The notes: a model not told the origin generated them from the sequence alone. Shown: positions 27,139 through 36,721, numbered from the stretch's first letter. The stretch is DNA of 64,000 nt from an uncultured bacterium (GCA_937924475.1 CALDSV010000034.1:41509-105508), one strand, 5' to 3'. Made by a program: numbers and translations.

Positions 27139-28167
27139 TTGGAAGATGTAAAAAAATGGGGAAATAGGGTTTTAGAGGAAGCAAAAAGAGAGATTGGAAA
27201 GATTTACCCACCAGATCCAGATGGCTCTATTCCTGTGGGCTATATATGGGCAAGGACCATACCATGCCAAAATCCAGCATGTAATGCAGAAATTCCCCTT
27301 ATGCGACAATTCTGGCTTGCCAAAAAGGACAATAGAAAAATAGCCCTAAAGCCCTATGTAAAGGATAAAAGGGTGGAGTTTGAAATAGTGGGACAGGACT
27401 CTCCCTTTCCAAAGGACTTTGACCCAGAGAAGGGAACAGTAAGCAGGGCTATTGCTAAATGCTTGGTTTGTGGCTCTGTGGCGGATGATAAAAGCGTAAG
27501 AAGCCTCTTTCAAGAGGGAAAGGCTGGGCAAAGAATGGTTGCGGTGGTTTTGAGTAATCCCAATGGTAGTGGGAAAAGATACAGGCTGGCAACGGAGAAG
27601 GATCTGGAAGCTTTCAAAAGAGCAGAAGAATACCTACAAGTTAAAAGGCAAAAGCTTATGGAAGAGTGGGGAATAGACCCTGTGCCAGATGAGGAGATAG
27701 ATCCGAACTCTGTAAAGCCGCGAGTTATGTGGCTTTATGGAATGTCAAAGTGGGGCAACCTTTTCAACTCTCGCCAAAAATTGGCGTTGATCACCTTTAC
27801 AGAAAAGGTAAGGGAAGCATACAAAAAAATGGTGGAAAAAGGATACGACAAAGAATATGCAAAGGCTGTGGTGAGTTATTTGGCTTTGGGAGTGGATAGG
27901 TTGATAACATACTTGACTGTATTAGTTAGATGGAGGTCTGATGTTATATCTTTTGAACGAGCATTTGATAGGCAAGCCTTGCCTATGTTATGGGATTATG
28001 GAGAAGTTAATCCTTTTAGTGATTCACGAGGCTGTTGGGATTTGGATCCCATTTTAGAAGCCATCTCTCATTGTTCCCAAATACACAATCTCAACTCAAC
28101 CCCCACCATCACCCAATCATCTGCCACATTTTCAAAAGAAGAAAATGAAGAAGATGAGGAAAGTTAA
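27139..28167 (+). pseudogene. DUF1156 DNA methyltransferase, middle fragment
   Basis: About 342 residues continuing the methyltransferase in the -1 frame; its only start would be a TTG at 27139, and coding sequence extends upstream to the slippery site. It contains a zinc-finger-like region ([20 protein letters not shown] and [12 protein letters not shown]) typical of DUF1156 proteins and the central helical region. It is cut after PTITQSSAT, just before the catalytic motif IV. Twelve foreign codons then lead to a stop at 28167 supplied by the inserted module. Confidence 0.75.
28101..28128 (+). repeat. 28-bp direct repeat, left copy, flanking MNT/HEPN insert
   Basis: Perfectly identical to 28758-28785, 657 bp away. 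It encodes PTITQSSAT of the methyltransferase in both copies. The spacing is a multiple of three, so removal of one copy plus the intervening DNA rebuilds an uninterrupted frame. Confidence 0.95.
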
Positions 28168-28172
28168 GGAGT

Positions 28173-28496
28173 ATGAGAAGAAAGGCGTCTTTTAGCAAAA
28201 ATAAAGGGGTTGCTCAAATTGTAGAGGAGATTAGAGGCTTAAAAGAAGAGATTAGAGAAAAATATAAAGCGGAAGTGATTGGAATTTTTGGTTCTTATGT
28301 TCGTGGTGAGCAGAAAAGGAAAAGCGATCTTGATGTTCTTGTAAAATTCTACGAAGGGGCAACTCTTTTTGATTTTGTGGGCATTGCCATCTTTTTGGAG
28401 GAAAAACTCGGGATAAAAAGCGTTGATGTGGTTCCTTATGACAGTATAAGACCAGAGCTTAAAGAAAGGATTTTTAAAGAGGTGGTAAATATATGA
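28173..28496 (+). CDS. mntA: MNT-type nucleotidyltransferase (antitoxin of MNT/HEPN pair)
   Basis: 107 residues, ATG at 28173 after AAGGAG. The minimal nucleotidyltransferase motif GSYVRGEQKRKSDLDVLVKF (residues about 46-65) has the GS..RG...SD.D arrangement with both metal-binding aspartates. In MntA-HepT systems this protein modifies the HEPN toxin by adding AMP units to a tyrosine. It overlaps the HEPN gene by 4 bp. It lies inside the DUF1156 methyltransferase gene between two copies of a 28-bp repeat, so it arrived as an insertion. Confidence 0.85.
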   Translation: MRRKASFSKNKGVAQIVEEIRGLKEEIREKYKAEVIGIFGSYVRGEQKRKSDLDVLVKFYEGATLFDFVGIAIFLEEKLGIKSVDVVPYDSIRPELKERIFKEVVNI

Positions 28497-28744
28497 AAAG
28501 AGATGTAGCCCTATACATCAAAGATATCTTAGAAGCTATGGATGCTATAGAAAGGTTCGTGTCAGGTATGACTTTTGAAGAATTTAAAAATGACGATAAA
28601 ACTTCAAGCGCAGTTATTAGAAAGTTTGAGATTATTGGCGAGGCAACTAAAAATATTCCAAAAGCTATCAAGCAAAAACATCAACTCAAACCCAAACTGT
28701 GTGAAATTCTTTTAGAACTTGAAAAGGAGGAAAAGAAAAAATGA
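28493..28744 (+). pseudogene. hepT: HEPN (HepT/DUF86) toxin, C-terminally truncated
   Basis: 83 residues, overlapping mntA by ATGA. The N-terminal two-thirds is standard HepT/DUF86 (LYIKDILEAMDAIERFVSGM; SAVIRKFEIIGEATKNIP). The family continues for about 40 more residues with the catalytic R-x4-6-H region and the helix after it. Here the sequence degenerates after IPKAI into KQKHQLKPK and a lysine-rich end, so the RNase motif is missing. It is probably inactive as a toxin. Its stop overlaps the ATG of the methyltransferase C-terminal fragment, with AGGAGG upstream, allowing coupled translation. Confidence 0.7.
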
Positions 28745-29973
28745 AGACCATCAAAATCCCCACCATCACCCAATCATCTGCCACAGAACTTCCCTATCCC
28801 GATAACTTTTTTGATGCCGTTTTTACAGACCCGCCTTATTACGACAATGTAAATTATGCGGAGCTTTCCGACTTCTTTTATGTTTGGCTAAAAAGAAGCA
28901 TAGGGGACCTATACCCAGAGCTTTTTGCCACACCCCTTACTCCAAAGTCAAAGGAAATAGTAGCCAATCCTACAAGGCACGGCAATAGAGAAAAGGCAAA
29001 GGAATTTTTTGAAAAAAACCTAAAAAAAGCCTATGAGGAGATCCACAGGGTTTTAAAGCCCAATGGGATTGCGGTAATTGTTTATGCTCACAAATCCACA
29101 GAGGGATGGGAAACTTTGATAAACTCCCTTTTGGATTCTGGCTTGGTCATTACTGCCACCTGGCCCATTCATACGGAGATGGAATCAAGGCTTAACGCTA
29201 AGGAAACCGCTTCCTTGGCATCATCCCTATACATAGTTTGTAGGAAGATGGAAAGGGAAAAAACCGGCTTTTTAAGGAATGTAAAGGAGGAGATAAAAAA
29301 ACATATTTATGGAAAGCTTGAGAGTTTTTGGAAGGAGGGGATCTCGGGAGCAGACTTTTTTGTTGCGGCAATTGGCTCTGCCATTGAAGTCTTTGGTAAA
29401 TACGAAAAGGTTATGGATTTTGAAGGAAATATCGTAAGGGCTGATAGGTTGCTTGAGTTTGTTAGAGAAATTGTAACAGACTATGCAGTAAGGCAGATTT
29501 TACACAATGGAGTATCTGGAAAGCTCTCTCCCTTAACAAGATTTTACCTACTCTACCGATGGACTTATGGATCATCAAAGGTTTCCTTTGACGAGGCAAG
29601 GAAGCTTGCCCAAAGCGTGGGCATTGACATAACAAGGGAATGGAACAGGCAATTTATAATAAAAGATAAGGAGTTTATTAAGGTCTTGGGACCCGAAGAT
29701 AGGGATTTGAAAGACCTTGAGGAACCAGAGGAGTTGATAGATGTACTACACAAAGTCCTACTCCTATGGAAGGAAGGCAAAAGGGAGGAGATGAAAAAGA
29801 TTTTGAAAGAGAGCAGATACGGACAAAAGGAAGTTTTCTACAAGGTAGCCCAAGCAATATCCGAGACCTTAGGGATAGAGAGCAAAGAGAAAAAACTTCT
29901 TGACGGGTTTCTATCTGGGAAAGAAAGGTTAATTAATGAAGTAATAAATAGCAAAGGAGGATTATTCGGATGA
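28741..29973 (+). pseudogene. DUF1156 DNA methyltransferase, C-terminal fragment with DPPY motif
   Basis: 410 residues from the ATG at 28741. After the repeated PTITQSSAT it runs ELPYPDNFFDAVFTDPPYYD, giving the catalytic motif IV (DPPY) of adenine-N6 methyltransferases, followed by EEIHRVLKPNGIAVIVYAHK. It is in the same frame as the middle fragment. AGGAGG lies 10 bp before the ATG, so this half could be made as a separate polypeptide and perhaps pair with the other parts. It overlaps the DUF499 start by 4 bp. Confidence 0.75.
28758..28785 (+). repeat. 28-bp direct repeat, right copy, flanking MNT/HEPN insert
   Basis: Identical to 28101-28128. Flanking bases differ on both sides, so the repeat ends sharply, as expected for a duplication made during insertion. 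Confidence 0.95.
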
Positions 29974-32549
29974 AAAGCTTCTGGTCAATAGCCCCACCAC
30001 ATAGGGACATACTGGATGGTAGGCTTAATATAGATACCTTTGCCGCAGACCTTTGGGAAGTATTCAAAGGAAGAGCAACCGAGGAGTATACCGATAAGGA
30101 CATATTCTTTAGAAAAACCTTTATTACCGCAGGATTAGAAAACTTGTTAAATATAGCAGAAAAAAGGCTAAAAGGAGAAGGTGGAGAGGCAGTTATTCAA
30201 CTTCAAACTCCTTTTGGTGGAGGAAAAACTCACTCCTTGATTGCCCTTTATCACAAGGCAAAGGATTGGGGAGCCAATGTAATTGTTATATCTGGAGATA
30301 AGCTTTCGGTTGGAGGAGATGAACCAACACTATGGGAGATTTTGGAAAAGCAACTGGATGGTAAAATAGAAAAGCTTAAGGGAAAGATATCTCCCGGCGG
30401 TGAAAGGTTAAGAGAACTCTTACAGAAAGGGGAGCCTCTTTTACTATTATTTGATGAAATCCATGCTTATGTAGTCAAGGCCTCAGGAATAAAGGTAGAG
30501 AATTCAAACCTCGCATCTCAAACTCTTCTATTCTTACAAGAACTAACCAGTACAGTTAAAAACTTAAAAAAAACCATCCTCTTTATCTCGCTTCCATCAA
30601 GTGATCCCTACAGAGATGAAAAATCCGAAGAACTCTTGCAATCTCTACAAAATATTTTAGGAAGAGTTGAAAAGATTCATACTCCGGTGCAGGATGAGGA
30701 GATATCAGAAATAATCAAAAGAAGGCTTTTTAATGAGATTAATCTCAAAGAAGCAAAGAAAATTATAGAAGAATTTTTGGACTATGCTGACAAAGAAAAG
30801 ATACTTCCCGAAGGAGTGGAAAAAGCGGAATATCGTGAAAAGTTTTTAAAAACCTATCCTTTTCAGCCAGAGGTTATTGATGTTTTGTATAAACGTTGGG
30901 GAAGCTTTCCCACTTTTCAAAGAACAAGAGGGATACTTAGATTCCTTTCACTTGTTGTGTACTCTTTGAGAAATTCCAATATTACCTTTATAAGATTGTC
31001 AGATATTGATTTAAGTACCAGTGAGATAAGAGAAGAGCTCATAAAATATATTGGTCATGAGTACGAAAGCGTCATCTCTTCAGACATTACAGCACCGGAT
31101 TCGGGTGCCAAAAAGGTTGATAAAAGCCTTGGTGATGCCTACATTTCTTATTCTTTTGGAACAAAGGTTACAACAACGATTTTTATGTATTCCTTTTCTG
31201 GAGGACCAGAAAAGGGAGCAACCCTCAATGAAATAAAGCTTTCCTGTGCTATAATTGGCGAACCCAGCAGCATAATTACAGACGCGGTAGAAAAGTTAAA
31301 AGAACATCTCTTTTATCTCTCCGATATGGGGATTTTCTTTACAAACCAACCAAACTTAAACCGCATACTTTTAATAAAAATGGAGAACATAACCCAAGAT
31401 AGTATTGAAGGAGAGGAGCATGATCTTTTAAGAAACAGTATTGAAAAAAAATATTTTGATGTTTATATATGGCCTAACAATTCCAGAGACATTCCTGATA
31501 CAACAAGGCTAAAGTTGATTGTGCTAAAAGATTCTGAAAAGCTTAAAGATTTCTTAGATAACTACGGAGACAGGCCAAGAATTTATCGCAACACACTAAT
31601 ATTCCTCTGCCCATTGGACAGCGAAAGGGTAAGTTTTAACAACTTTATGAAGAAAAAACTTGCTTATAGTCTCATTGAGAAGGACAAAACTCTCCTTATC
31701 TCAGATGACAAAGGGAGGGAAGTAAAAGATAGATTGAGGAAGATGGAAAGCCAAGTAAAAGATCAAATAAAAAGCCTTTATCGCCTTGTTTTTATCCCCA
31801 TAAAAGATGAGTTTAAAGAAATTGATTTGGGAATTCCCACACATGGAGAAAAGATTTCCATAGATAAAGAAATATACGAAAGGCTTAGGAGTGAGGGTGA
31901 AATCCTTGAAAGTCTTAGCCATCTAATTTTGGAGAGTAAATACCTGAATGATAAGGACTATGTAGAGACAAAGAATATTTTTGAAGCCTTTTATAAAACA
32001 CCAGGCGAGATAAGAATTACAAGGGATGAAGTGCTTAAGGAATCTATCAAAAAAGGAGTTAAAGAAGGACTATTTGGAGTAGGAAGGATAGAAGATGGAA
32101 AACCTCTCTGCCGTTACTTTAAGGAGGACTTTGAACCCAAGATAGAAGAAGGTGAAATTATAATCCGAAGGGAATTGTGTAAGCCTGAAACTAAACAAAT
32201 CATCCTATCAGAAGAGGAAGCGTCATATAAATACAAATCTCGAGAGCCCGAAAGGTATGAATCTAATGAAAAAAGAGAGAAAGGACTTGTTCAAGCTCAC
32301 TCCTCCTCTGATCAAGAAAAAAGTATTGAAGAGAAGCATGAGAGAATCAGGCTTAAACTAAATGTCCCAGCAGGTAAAATATCCACTATTGCAGGAATGA
32401 TAAACATTATCAGACAAAGGTTTAACACTCTAAATATAATAGTTGAGATTTACGCTGAGGACGGGACTATGACAATAACTGAGTATGAAGATAAGATTAA
32501 AGAGACAATATACCAATCTGGAATTATCGTTGAGGAGGAACAATTTTAG
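29970..32549 (+). CDS. DUF499 AAA+ ATPase of defence triad
   Basis: 859 residues, ATG overlapping the methyltransferase stop (ATGA). It starts FWSIAPPHRDILDGRLNID, typical of DUF499. Walker A is TPFGGGKTHSLIALYHKA (about residues 83-100), and Walker B is LLLLFDEIHAYV (about 154-165). A long helical middle follows, and a charged linker near 755-795 precedes a compact C-terminal domain. These large ATPases accompany DUF1156 methyltransferases and SNF2 helicases in antiphage islands and are thought to drive DNA sensing or translocation. It is the only undamaged member of the triad here. Confidence 0.85.
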   Translation: MKSFWSIAPPHRDILDGRLNIDTFAADLWEVFKGRATEEYTDKDIFFRKTFITAGLENLLNIAEKRLKGEGGEAVIQLQTPFGGGKTHSLIALYHKAKDWGANVIVISGDKLSVGGDEPTLWEILEKQLDGKIEKLKGKISPGGERLRELLQKGEPLLLLFDEIHAYVVKASGIKVENSNLASQTLLFLQELTSTVKNLKKTILFISLPSSDPYRDEKSEELLQSLQNILGRVEKIHTPVQDEEISEIIKRRLFNEINLKEAKKIIEEFLDYADKEKILPEGVEKAEYREKFLKTYPFQPEVIDVLYKRWGSFPTFQRTRGILRFLSLVVYSLRNSNITFIRLSDIDLSTSEIREELIKYIGHEYESVISSDITAPDSGAKKVDKSLGDAYISYSFGTKVTTTIFMYSFSGGPEKGATLNEIKLSCAIIGEPSSIITDAVEKLKEHLFYLSDMGIFFTNQPNLNRILLIKMENITQDSIEGEEHDLLRNSIEKKYFDVYIWPNNSRDIPDTTRLKLIVLKDSEKLKDFLDNYGDRPRIYRNTLIFLCPLDSERVSFNNFMKKKLAYSLIEKDKTLLISDDKGREVKDRLRKMESQVKDQIKSLYRLVFIPIKDEFKEIDLGIPTHGEKISIDKEIYERLRSEGEILESLSHLILESKYLNDKDYVETKNIFEAFYKTPGEIRITRDEVLKESIKKGVKEGLFGVGRIEDGKPLCRYFKEDFEPKIEEGEIIIRRELCKPETKQIILSEEEASYKYKSREPERYESNEKREKGLVQAHSSSDQEKSIEEKHERIRLKLNVPAGKISTIAGMINIIRQRFNTLNIIVEIYAEDGTMTITEYEDKIKETIYQSGIIVEEEQF

Positions 32550-32773
32550 ATAACTTTCTAATTAGTACCTATAAACTGAAAATTATGATGCCTGATTATG
32601 AGAGGCATAAAGATTGGCTTAGGAAAAATAGCCACCTTTTGAGATTATAGATTTAAAGTTTGCGATACTTCTTTTTAAGCAAGAAGATAGTTAATCTGGA
32701 AAAGAGATTTCATGAGGGTTGCTTTTCAAGTCTTTTAAGCCACTTGTCAAAGATAAGAAAGAAGATTTATCGG

Positions 32774-34093
32774 CTATTTAAAATTGACTTTAACCATATG
32801 AACTGAGCAGGAAATACATGGGTCATAGGCGCGGACAAGCATTTCAAGGGCAAGGGTGATTTCTTCTTGAGACTGATTTATAATTTCAGGTACAAGCTTT
32901 AACATGTCAAGTTCTATGTTGTGGGTGTTTTGATTTGTTGGAATAATACAGTTTGCATTTTTGAATATACCCCTTTCATCGCATTCGTAATGATGAATTA
33001 ACAAACCCCTTGGAACTTCAACAGCACCTATCCCTTCTCCTGAACGCTGAGGTAAAATCCCTCTTTCATTTATATCAGGTATGACAACTTCGTCATAGTT
33101 GATTCCTTTTTGCCATAAAGTTTCAATAATTCTTAAGGCATCTTCAACACAATGAACGCATTCCACTATCTGAGCAACTGTATTTAAATAGGGGTTTATG
33201 CATTTTGGTTTTAAATTTAAAGCTAATGCTGCTTCCTTTGCTTTTGGATGGAGCTTTTCATGGTTAAGATTAAATCTTGCTAAAGCACCAACTGCATAGG
33301 ATTCTCTATGCCATTTTGTTCTCTTGGCAGTGGCATAGGGAACTATAAATTCATTTGTAACGCTTTTGTATTCATATTTGCTAACTCTGTATCCATCAGT
33401 GGAGCCAATGTCTCCGTAAAGAAGAGGATATTCATCTTCATCATTTACAAGTGCCACATATTCTGTGTCTCTTTCAAAAATTGGGAAAGTGATTTTTCTG
33501 AAAAGCTCAACAGTAGTTTCAATATCTGCTCTTAATTCTGTAAGTCTTTTATGCATTTCTTCAAGATCATTGTAAGAAGGAAGTTTTGTAAATCCACCTA
33601 CAACAGCAGATATAGGATGAACATGCCTGCCCACCAGTATGTCACACAGTTCATTGCAAAGTCTTTTCATTTTTAGGGATCTTCTTACAAGCTCAGGGTT
33701 AGATTTTATAAGGGGAACAAAGCTCGGAACACCCAATAAATCCGGAGCAACAAGGAGATATATGTGAAGAATATGGCTATCAAGCTCTTCATAATGAAGG
33801 AGTAACTTTCTTAGGAGTGTGGTTTGCTCTGTGGGTTTAATTCCTAAGGCATCCTCTGCTGCTTGAATTGAGGCAAGAGTATGTCCGCAGGCGCAGATTC
33901 CGCAAATTCTTGATGTTATATGAGGAGCTTCATAAATAGACCTGCCTCTCAGGAATGCTTCAAAAAATCTGGGTGATTCAACAATTTCAAGCCTACATAT
34001 CTGAAGTTTTCCATCGTTAACTTCCACAACAATGTTTCCATGACCTTCCACACGTGTTAAATAGTTAACATTGATGGTTAGATTCCCGTTCAC
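32774..34093 (-). CDS. hydA: [NiFe] hydrogenase large (alpha) subunit, group 3 type
   Basis: 439 residues with a GTG start at 34093 overlapping the small-subunit stop. Nickel-iron ligands are visible: R-I-C-G-I-C (SRICGICACGHTLASI) near residue 63 and DPCISC near the C-terminus. The C-terminus ends SVH followed by MVKVNFK, the short tail removed by a maturation protease after nickel insertion. It catalyses reversible H2 oxidation. With the neighbouring small, flavin and iron-sulfur subunits it forms a cytoplasmic NAD(P)-linked group 3b (sulfhydrogenase-type) enzyme. Confidence 0.9.
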   Translation of the reverse strand: MNGNLTINVNYLTRVEGHGNIVVEVNDGKLQICRLEIVESPRFFEAFLRGRSIYEAPHITSRICGICACGHTLASIQAAEDALGIKPTEQTTLLRKLLLHYEELDSHILHIYLLVAPDLLGVPSFVPLIKSNPELVRRSLKMKRLCNELCDILVGRHVHPISAVVGGFTKLPSYNDLEEMHKRLTELRADIETTVELFRKITFPIFERDTEYVALVNDEDEYPLLYGDIGSTDGYRVSKYEYKSVTNEFIVPYATAKRTKWHRESYAVGALARFNLNHEKLHPKAKEAALALNLKPKCINPYLNTVAQIVECVHCVEDALRIIETLWQKGINYDEVVIPDINERGILPQRSGEGIGAVEVPRGLLIHHYECDERGIFKNANCIIPTNQNTHNIELDMLKLVPEIINQSQEEITLALEMLVRAYDPCISCSVHMVKVNFK

Positions 34094-34836
34094 GATTTAT
34101 CAAACTCCTTACATTTATTATACATTTCAATTTTTCTTATTAAGAAATCTTCAGGAATTTTATAATTTTTCAAAACTTCTTTGAATCCTTCAGTATTGGG
34201 GTTTATTGTAAGTCCTCTACAACCATAACAGATGTTTCCATTGTTTATGCACCAAGAGTTACATCCCGCCTTTGTAACAGGTCCCATACAAGTAACTCCT
34301 CTATCATACATGCATACATTTTCATTAAGTTTGCATTCCACACATACAGGATACTCAGGCACATAATAGGGAATGCCTTGAAGTATGCATTTTAGCACTG
34401 TTAAAAATTCAGGTTGATATATGGGGCATCCATTTATAAAATAATCAACAGGTACCACCTGATGAACAGCTTTTGTATGAAGAGTAGGGAAAAATTTATA
34501 GGATTCACCGTAAACATATTTTCCTACTTCTTCAAGGTCAAAAGAATTTTTCATCCCATTAACACCACCAATTGTGGCACAAGAACCCAAAGCAACTAAG
34601 ATTTTACTTCTCTCTCTAATTTTCTTAATTCTCTCTACTGCATGCTCGTCAGTTATGCTTCCCTCAACAAAAGCTACATCAAAATCTCCATTCCATTTTT
34701 CAGACATAACTTCTCTGAATTCAACAACTTGAACAATATCAAGAACATCAAGTAAAGGTTCCCCAATATTGGCCACTTGAAGTTGACATCCTTCACAGCA
34801 AGCAAAATCAAAAAAAGCAACCTTTGGTTTACTCAT
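34090..34836 (-). CDS. hydD: [NiFe] hydrogenase small (delta) subunit
   Basis: 248 residues. The proximal cluster region starts FFDFACCEGCQLQVANIGE, with further cysteines in ALGSCATIGGVNGM, NGCPIYQPE and a C-terminal set (CVECKLNENVCMY; GPVTKAGCNSWC; CYGCRG) that bind iron-sulfur clusters passing electrons between the [NiFe] site and the diaphorase part. The start and stop overlap both neighbours, so the four subunits are translationally linked in the order B-G-D-A, as in Pyrococcus hydrogenase I. Confidence 0.88.
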   Translation of the reverse strand: MSKPKVAFFDFACCEGCQLQVANIGEPLLDVLDIVQVVEFREVMSEKWNGDFDVAFVEGSITDEHAVERIKKIRERSKILVALGSCATIGGVNGMKNSFDLEEVGKYVYGESYKFFPTLHTKAVHQVVPVDYFINGCPIYQPEFLTVLKCILQGIPYYVPEYPVCVECKLNENVCMYDRGVTCMGPVTKAGCNSWCINNGNICYGCRGLTINPNTEGFKEVLKNYKIPEDFLIRKIEMYNKCKEFDKS

Positions 34837-35672
34837 TATAGCGCCTCTGCCATATCCATTATTTCTTTAAATGTAAAAACTGGACCGTCTTTACAGCAAT
34901 AGAGATTCTGAATCTGACATCTTCCACATTTTCCCATACCGCACTTCATATGTCTTTCAAAACTTAGAAGAATTTGGTCTACTGGTAATCCTTTAGCAAG
35001 AAGCTCTTTTATGACAAATTTATACATAACAGGTGGTCCAACTACTGCAGCATAGGTGTTTGCAGGATCTAAGTCAACACCTGGAATTAAGGAGGTAATT
35101 AACCCTACATTACCTTTCCAATCTGGATCTGCTCTGTCTACTGTGCAAGCAAAGTGAATATCAAGTCTTTTACTCCATTCTTCAATTTCCTCTTCAAATA
35201 GAAGTTCACCTGGTGTTTTGCATCCAAAGAGTATGTGTATCTCTCCAAAATCTCTACGGTTATCAATTGCATAAAGGATTAATGATCTTAAAGGTGCGAG
35301 TCCCAATCCTCCTGCAATTATCAATAGATCATGTCCTTCTATTATTTTTATGGGGAAACCATTTCCATAAGGACCTCTTACTCCAATTATATCGCCCACA
35401 TTTAATTTATGTAATGAGTTTGTAACTTTACCAACTGCTCTTACACAGATTTCAAAGTAATGTCTGTTAAGTGGTGAGGAACAAACAGAAACAGGGATTT
35501 CGCCAATACCCATTAAAGAGACCATTATAAACTGTCCTGGTTCAAAATCAAGCCATGTTTTATCTTCAAAAACTAACTTGAATAATTTTTCTTTTTCTGT
35601 TAAGGGTTTTATGTCTAATATTTTTGCTTTTTTGAGATTGTAAGGAGAGTCTTTTATAACCACTTTCGCCAT
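34836..35672 (-). CDS. hydG: Hydrogenase FAD/NAD(P)-binding (gamma) subunit
   Basis: 278 residues of the ferredoxin-NADP reductase type. The flavin-binding region includes GPYGNGFPI, and the nucleotide-binding site is DLLIIAGGLGLAPLRSLI. The C-terminus has a [2Fe-2S] cluster motif (CGMGKCGRCQIQNLYCC). It passes electrons between NAD(P)H and the iron-sulfur chain. The same family includes dihydroorotate dehydrogenase electron-transfer subunits and sulfide dehydrogenase SudB; the hydrogenase context decides the call. Confidence 0.87.
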   Translation of the reverse strand: MAKVVIKDSPYNLKKAKILDIKPLTEKEKLFKLVFEDKTWLDFEPGQFIMVSLMGIGEIPVSVCSSPLNRHYFEICVRAVGKVTNSLHKLNVGDIIGVRGPYGNGFPIKIIEGHDLLIIAGGLGLAPLRSLILYAIDNRRDFGEIHILFGCKTPGELLFEEEIEEWSKRLDIHFACTVDRADPDWKGNVGLITSLIPGVDLDPANTYAAVVGPPVMYKFVIKELLAKGLPVDQILLSFERHMKCGMGKCGRCQIQNLYCCKDGPVFTFKEIMDMAEAL

Positions 35673-36721
35673 ATCTTTGCCTCTGATTCTCTAATTAGGG
35701 ATGTAAGAACTTCTTTTAGTTTTATTCCTGCCATACAAGTGCGAGAACATCTACCACAACCTGTGCAAAATACCATTCCATAACGGTCAATGTGATATCT
35801 AAATTTTCTATAAAATCTATGCCTCTGTCTTGCAGATCTCTCTCTGCGGAAGTCAATACCACCTGCCACTTTAGCAAAGGGGTCAAGTTGACAGGAAAAC
35901 CATACTCTGTATCTCTCACCTGCTTGTAAACTTAAATCTACATTTTCCTTGATATCAAAACAATAACAAGTAGGGCATACAGCAGTACAATTACCGCAAC
36001 TTAGGCATTTTTGCTCCAGTTCTTTCCATATGGATGCATTGAAAGAGCGATCAAAAAGATCTGGTAGATATCTTCTTTCTGTGGGAATTTCGTTGTTAAA
36101 TATAGCTGATTTTTTCTCTCTTAAAACTTTAAGCTCCTCCATATGAATTGTTTGAGCAGGTTTAAATAATCCAGTTTTTTCAATAATATCAGAACCTTTC
36201 GTAGAATGGATATGAACTATGAAATAATCTTCAAGTTCTGTAAACATTAAGTCATATCCTGTTGTTGGTAAATGAGCTCCTACAAAAGCACAACTGGCAA
36301 ATTCATCACAGTAGTCATTGCATTCAAGACCTATTATTGTTATATGTTTTTTTCTAATGAGATAAGCTGTATCTTTTGGTTTATCTGATAGAACCATATT
36401 GAGGCATCTTATTCCAGCTATATCACAGGTATGAACACCAAAAAGAATAAGATTTTCATACTCTACTGTAGGTTCCACCTTTAATTCATTTCCTACGGTG
36501 AACTCTAATAAACTGTCTTTTGTTGGTAAGAAATATTTTTTTGGTGGAATTACTGTAGGAATGTATTTTAAACTCACCTCTTCTGCAGATTTTATGGTCT
36601 GAAAAGCATAGTTGTTAAATCCTTTGTAGACAGGGGCAGCAATTTTAGAAATAGTGTTTAGTTTGTCTAAGAAATCTGTAATTTTTGATTTTTCTAATAT
36701 TCTATAATGTTCTGTTTTCAT
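35654..36721 (-). CDS. hydB: Hydrogenase iron-sulfur (beta) subunit
   Basis: 355 residues from the ATG at 36721 (MKTEHYRILEKSK). A longer frame to 36856 adds a low-quality hydrophobic stretch overlapping the upstream terminator and is rejected. Two cluster motifs lie near the C-terminus: CLSCGNCTAVCPTCYC and CTGCGRCSRTC. Upstream GVHTCDIAGIRC and GLECNDYC are typical of the HydB/AsrA family. It completes the electron path from HydG. It is the first gene of hydBGDA. No strong ribosome-binding site was seen. Confidence 0.85.
   Translation of the reverse strand: MKTEHYRILEKSKITDFLDKLNTISKIAAPVYKGFNNYAFQTIKSAEEVSLKYIPTVIPPKKYFLPTKDSLLEFTVGNELKVEPTVEYENLILFGVHTCDIAGIRCLNMVLSDKPKDTAYLIRKKHITIIGLECNDYCDEFASCAFVGAHLPTTGYDLMFTELEDYFIVHIHSTKGSDIIEKTGLFKPAQTIHMEELKVLREKKSAIFNNEIPTERRYLPDLFDRSFNASIWKELEQKCLSCGNCTAVCPTCYCFDIKENVDLSLQAGERYRVWFSCQLDPFAKVAGGIDFRRERSARQRHRFYRKFRYHIDRYGMVFCTGCGRCSRTCMAGIKLKEVLTSLIRESEAKIWRKWL

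Noticed and set aside
32550..32773. Short frames between DUF499 and hydA as an hsd gene remnant
   Set aside because: No recognisable HsdM, HsdS or HsdR motif could be read; nothing definite is present.
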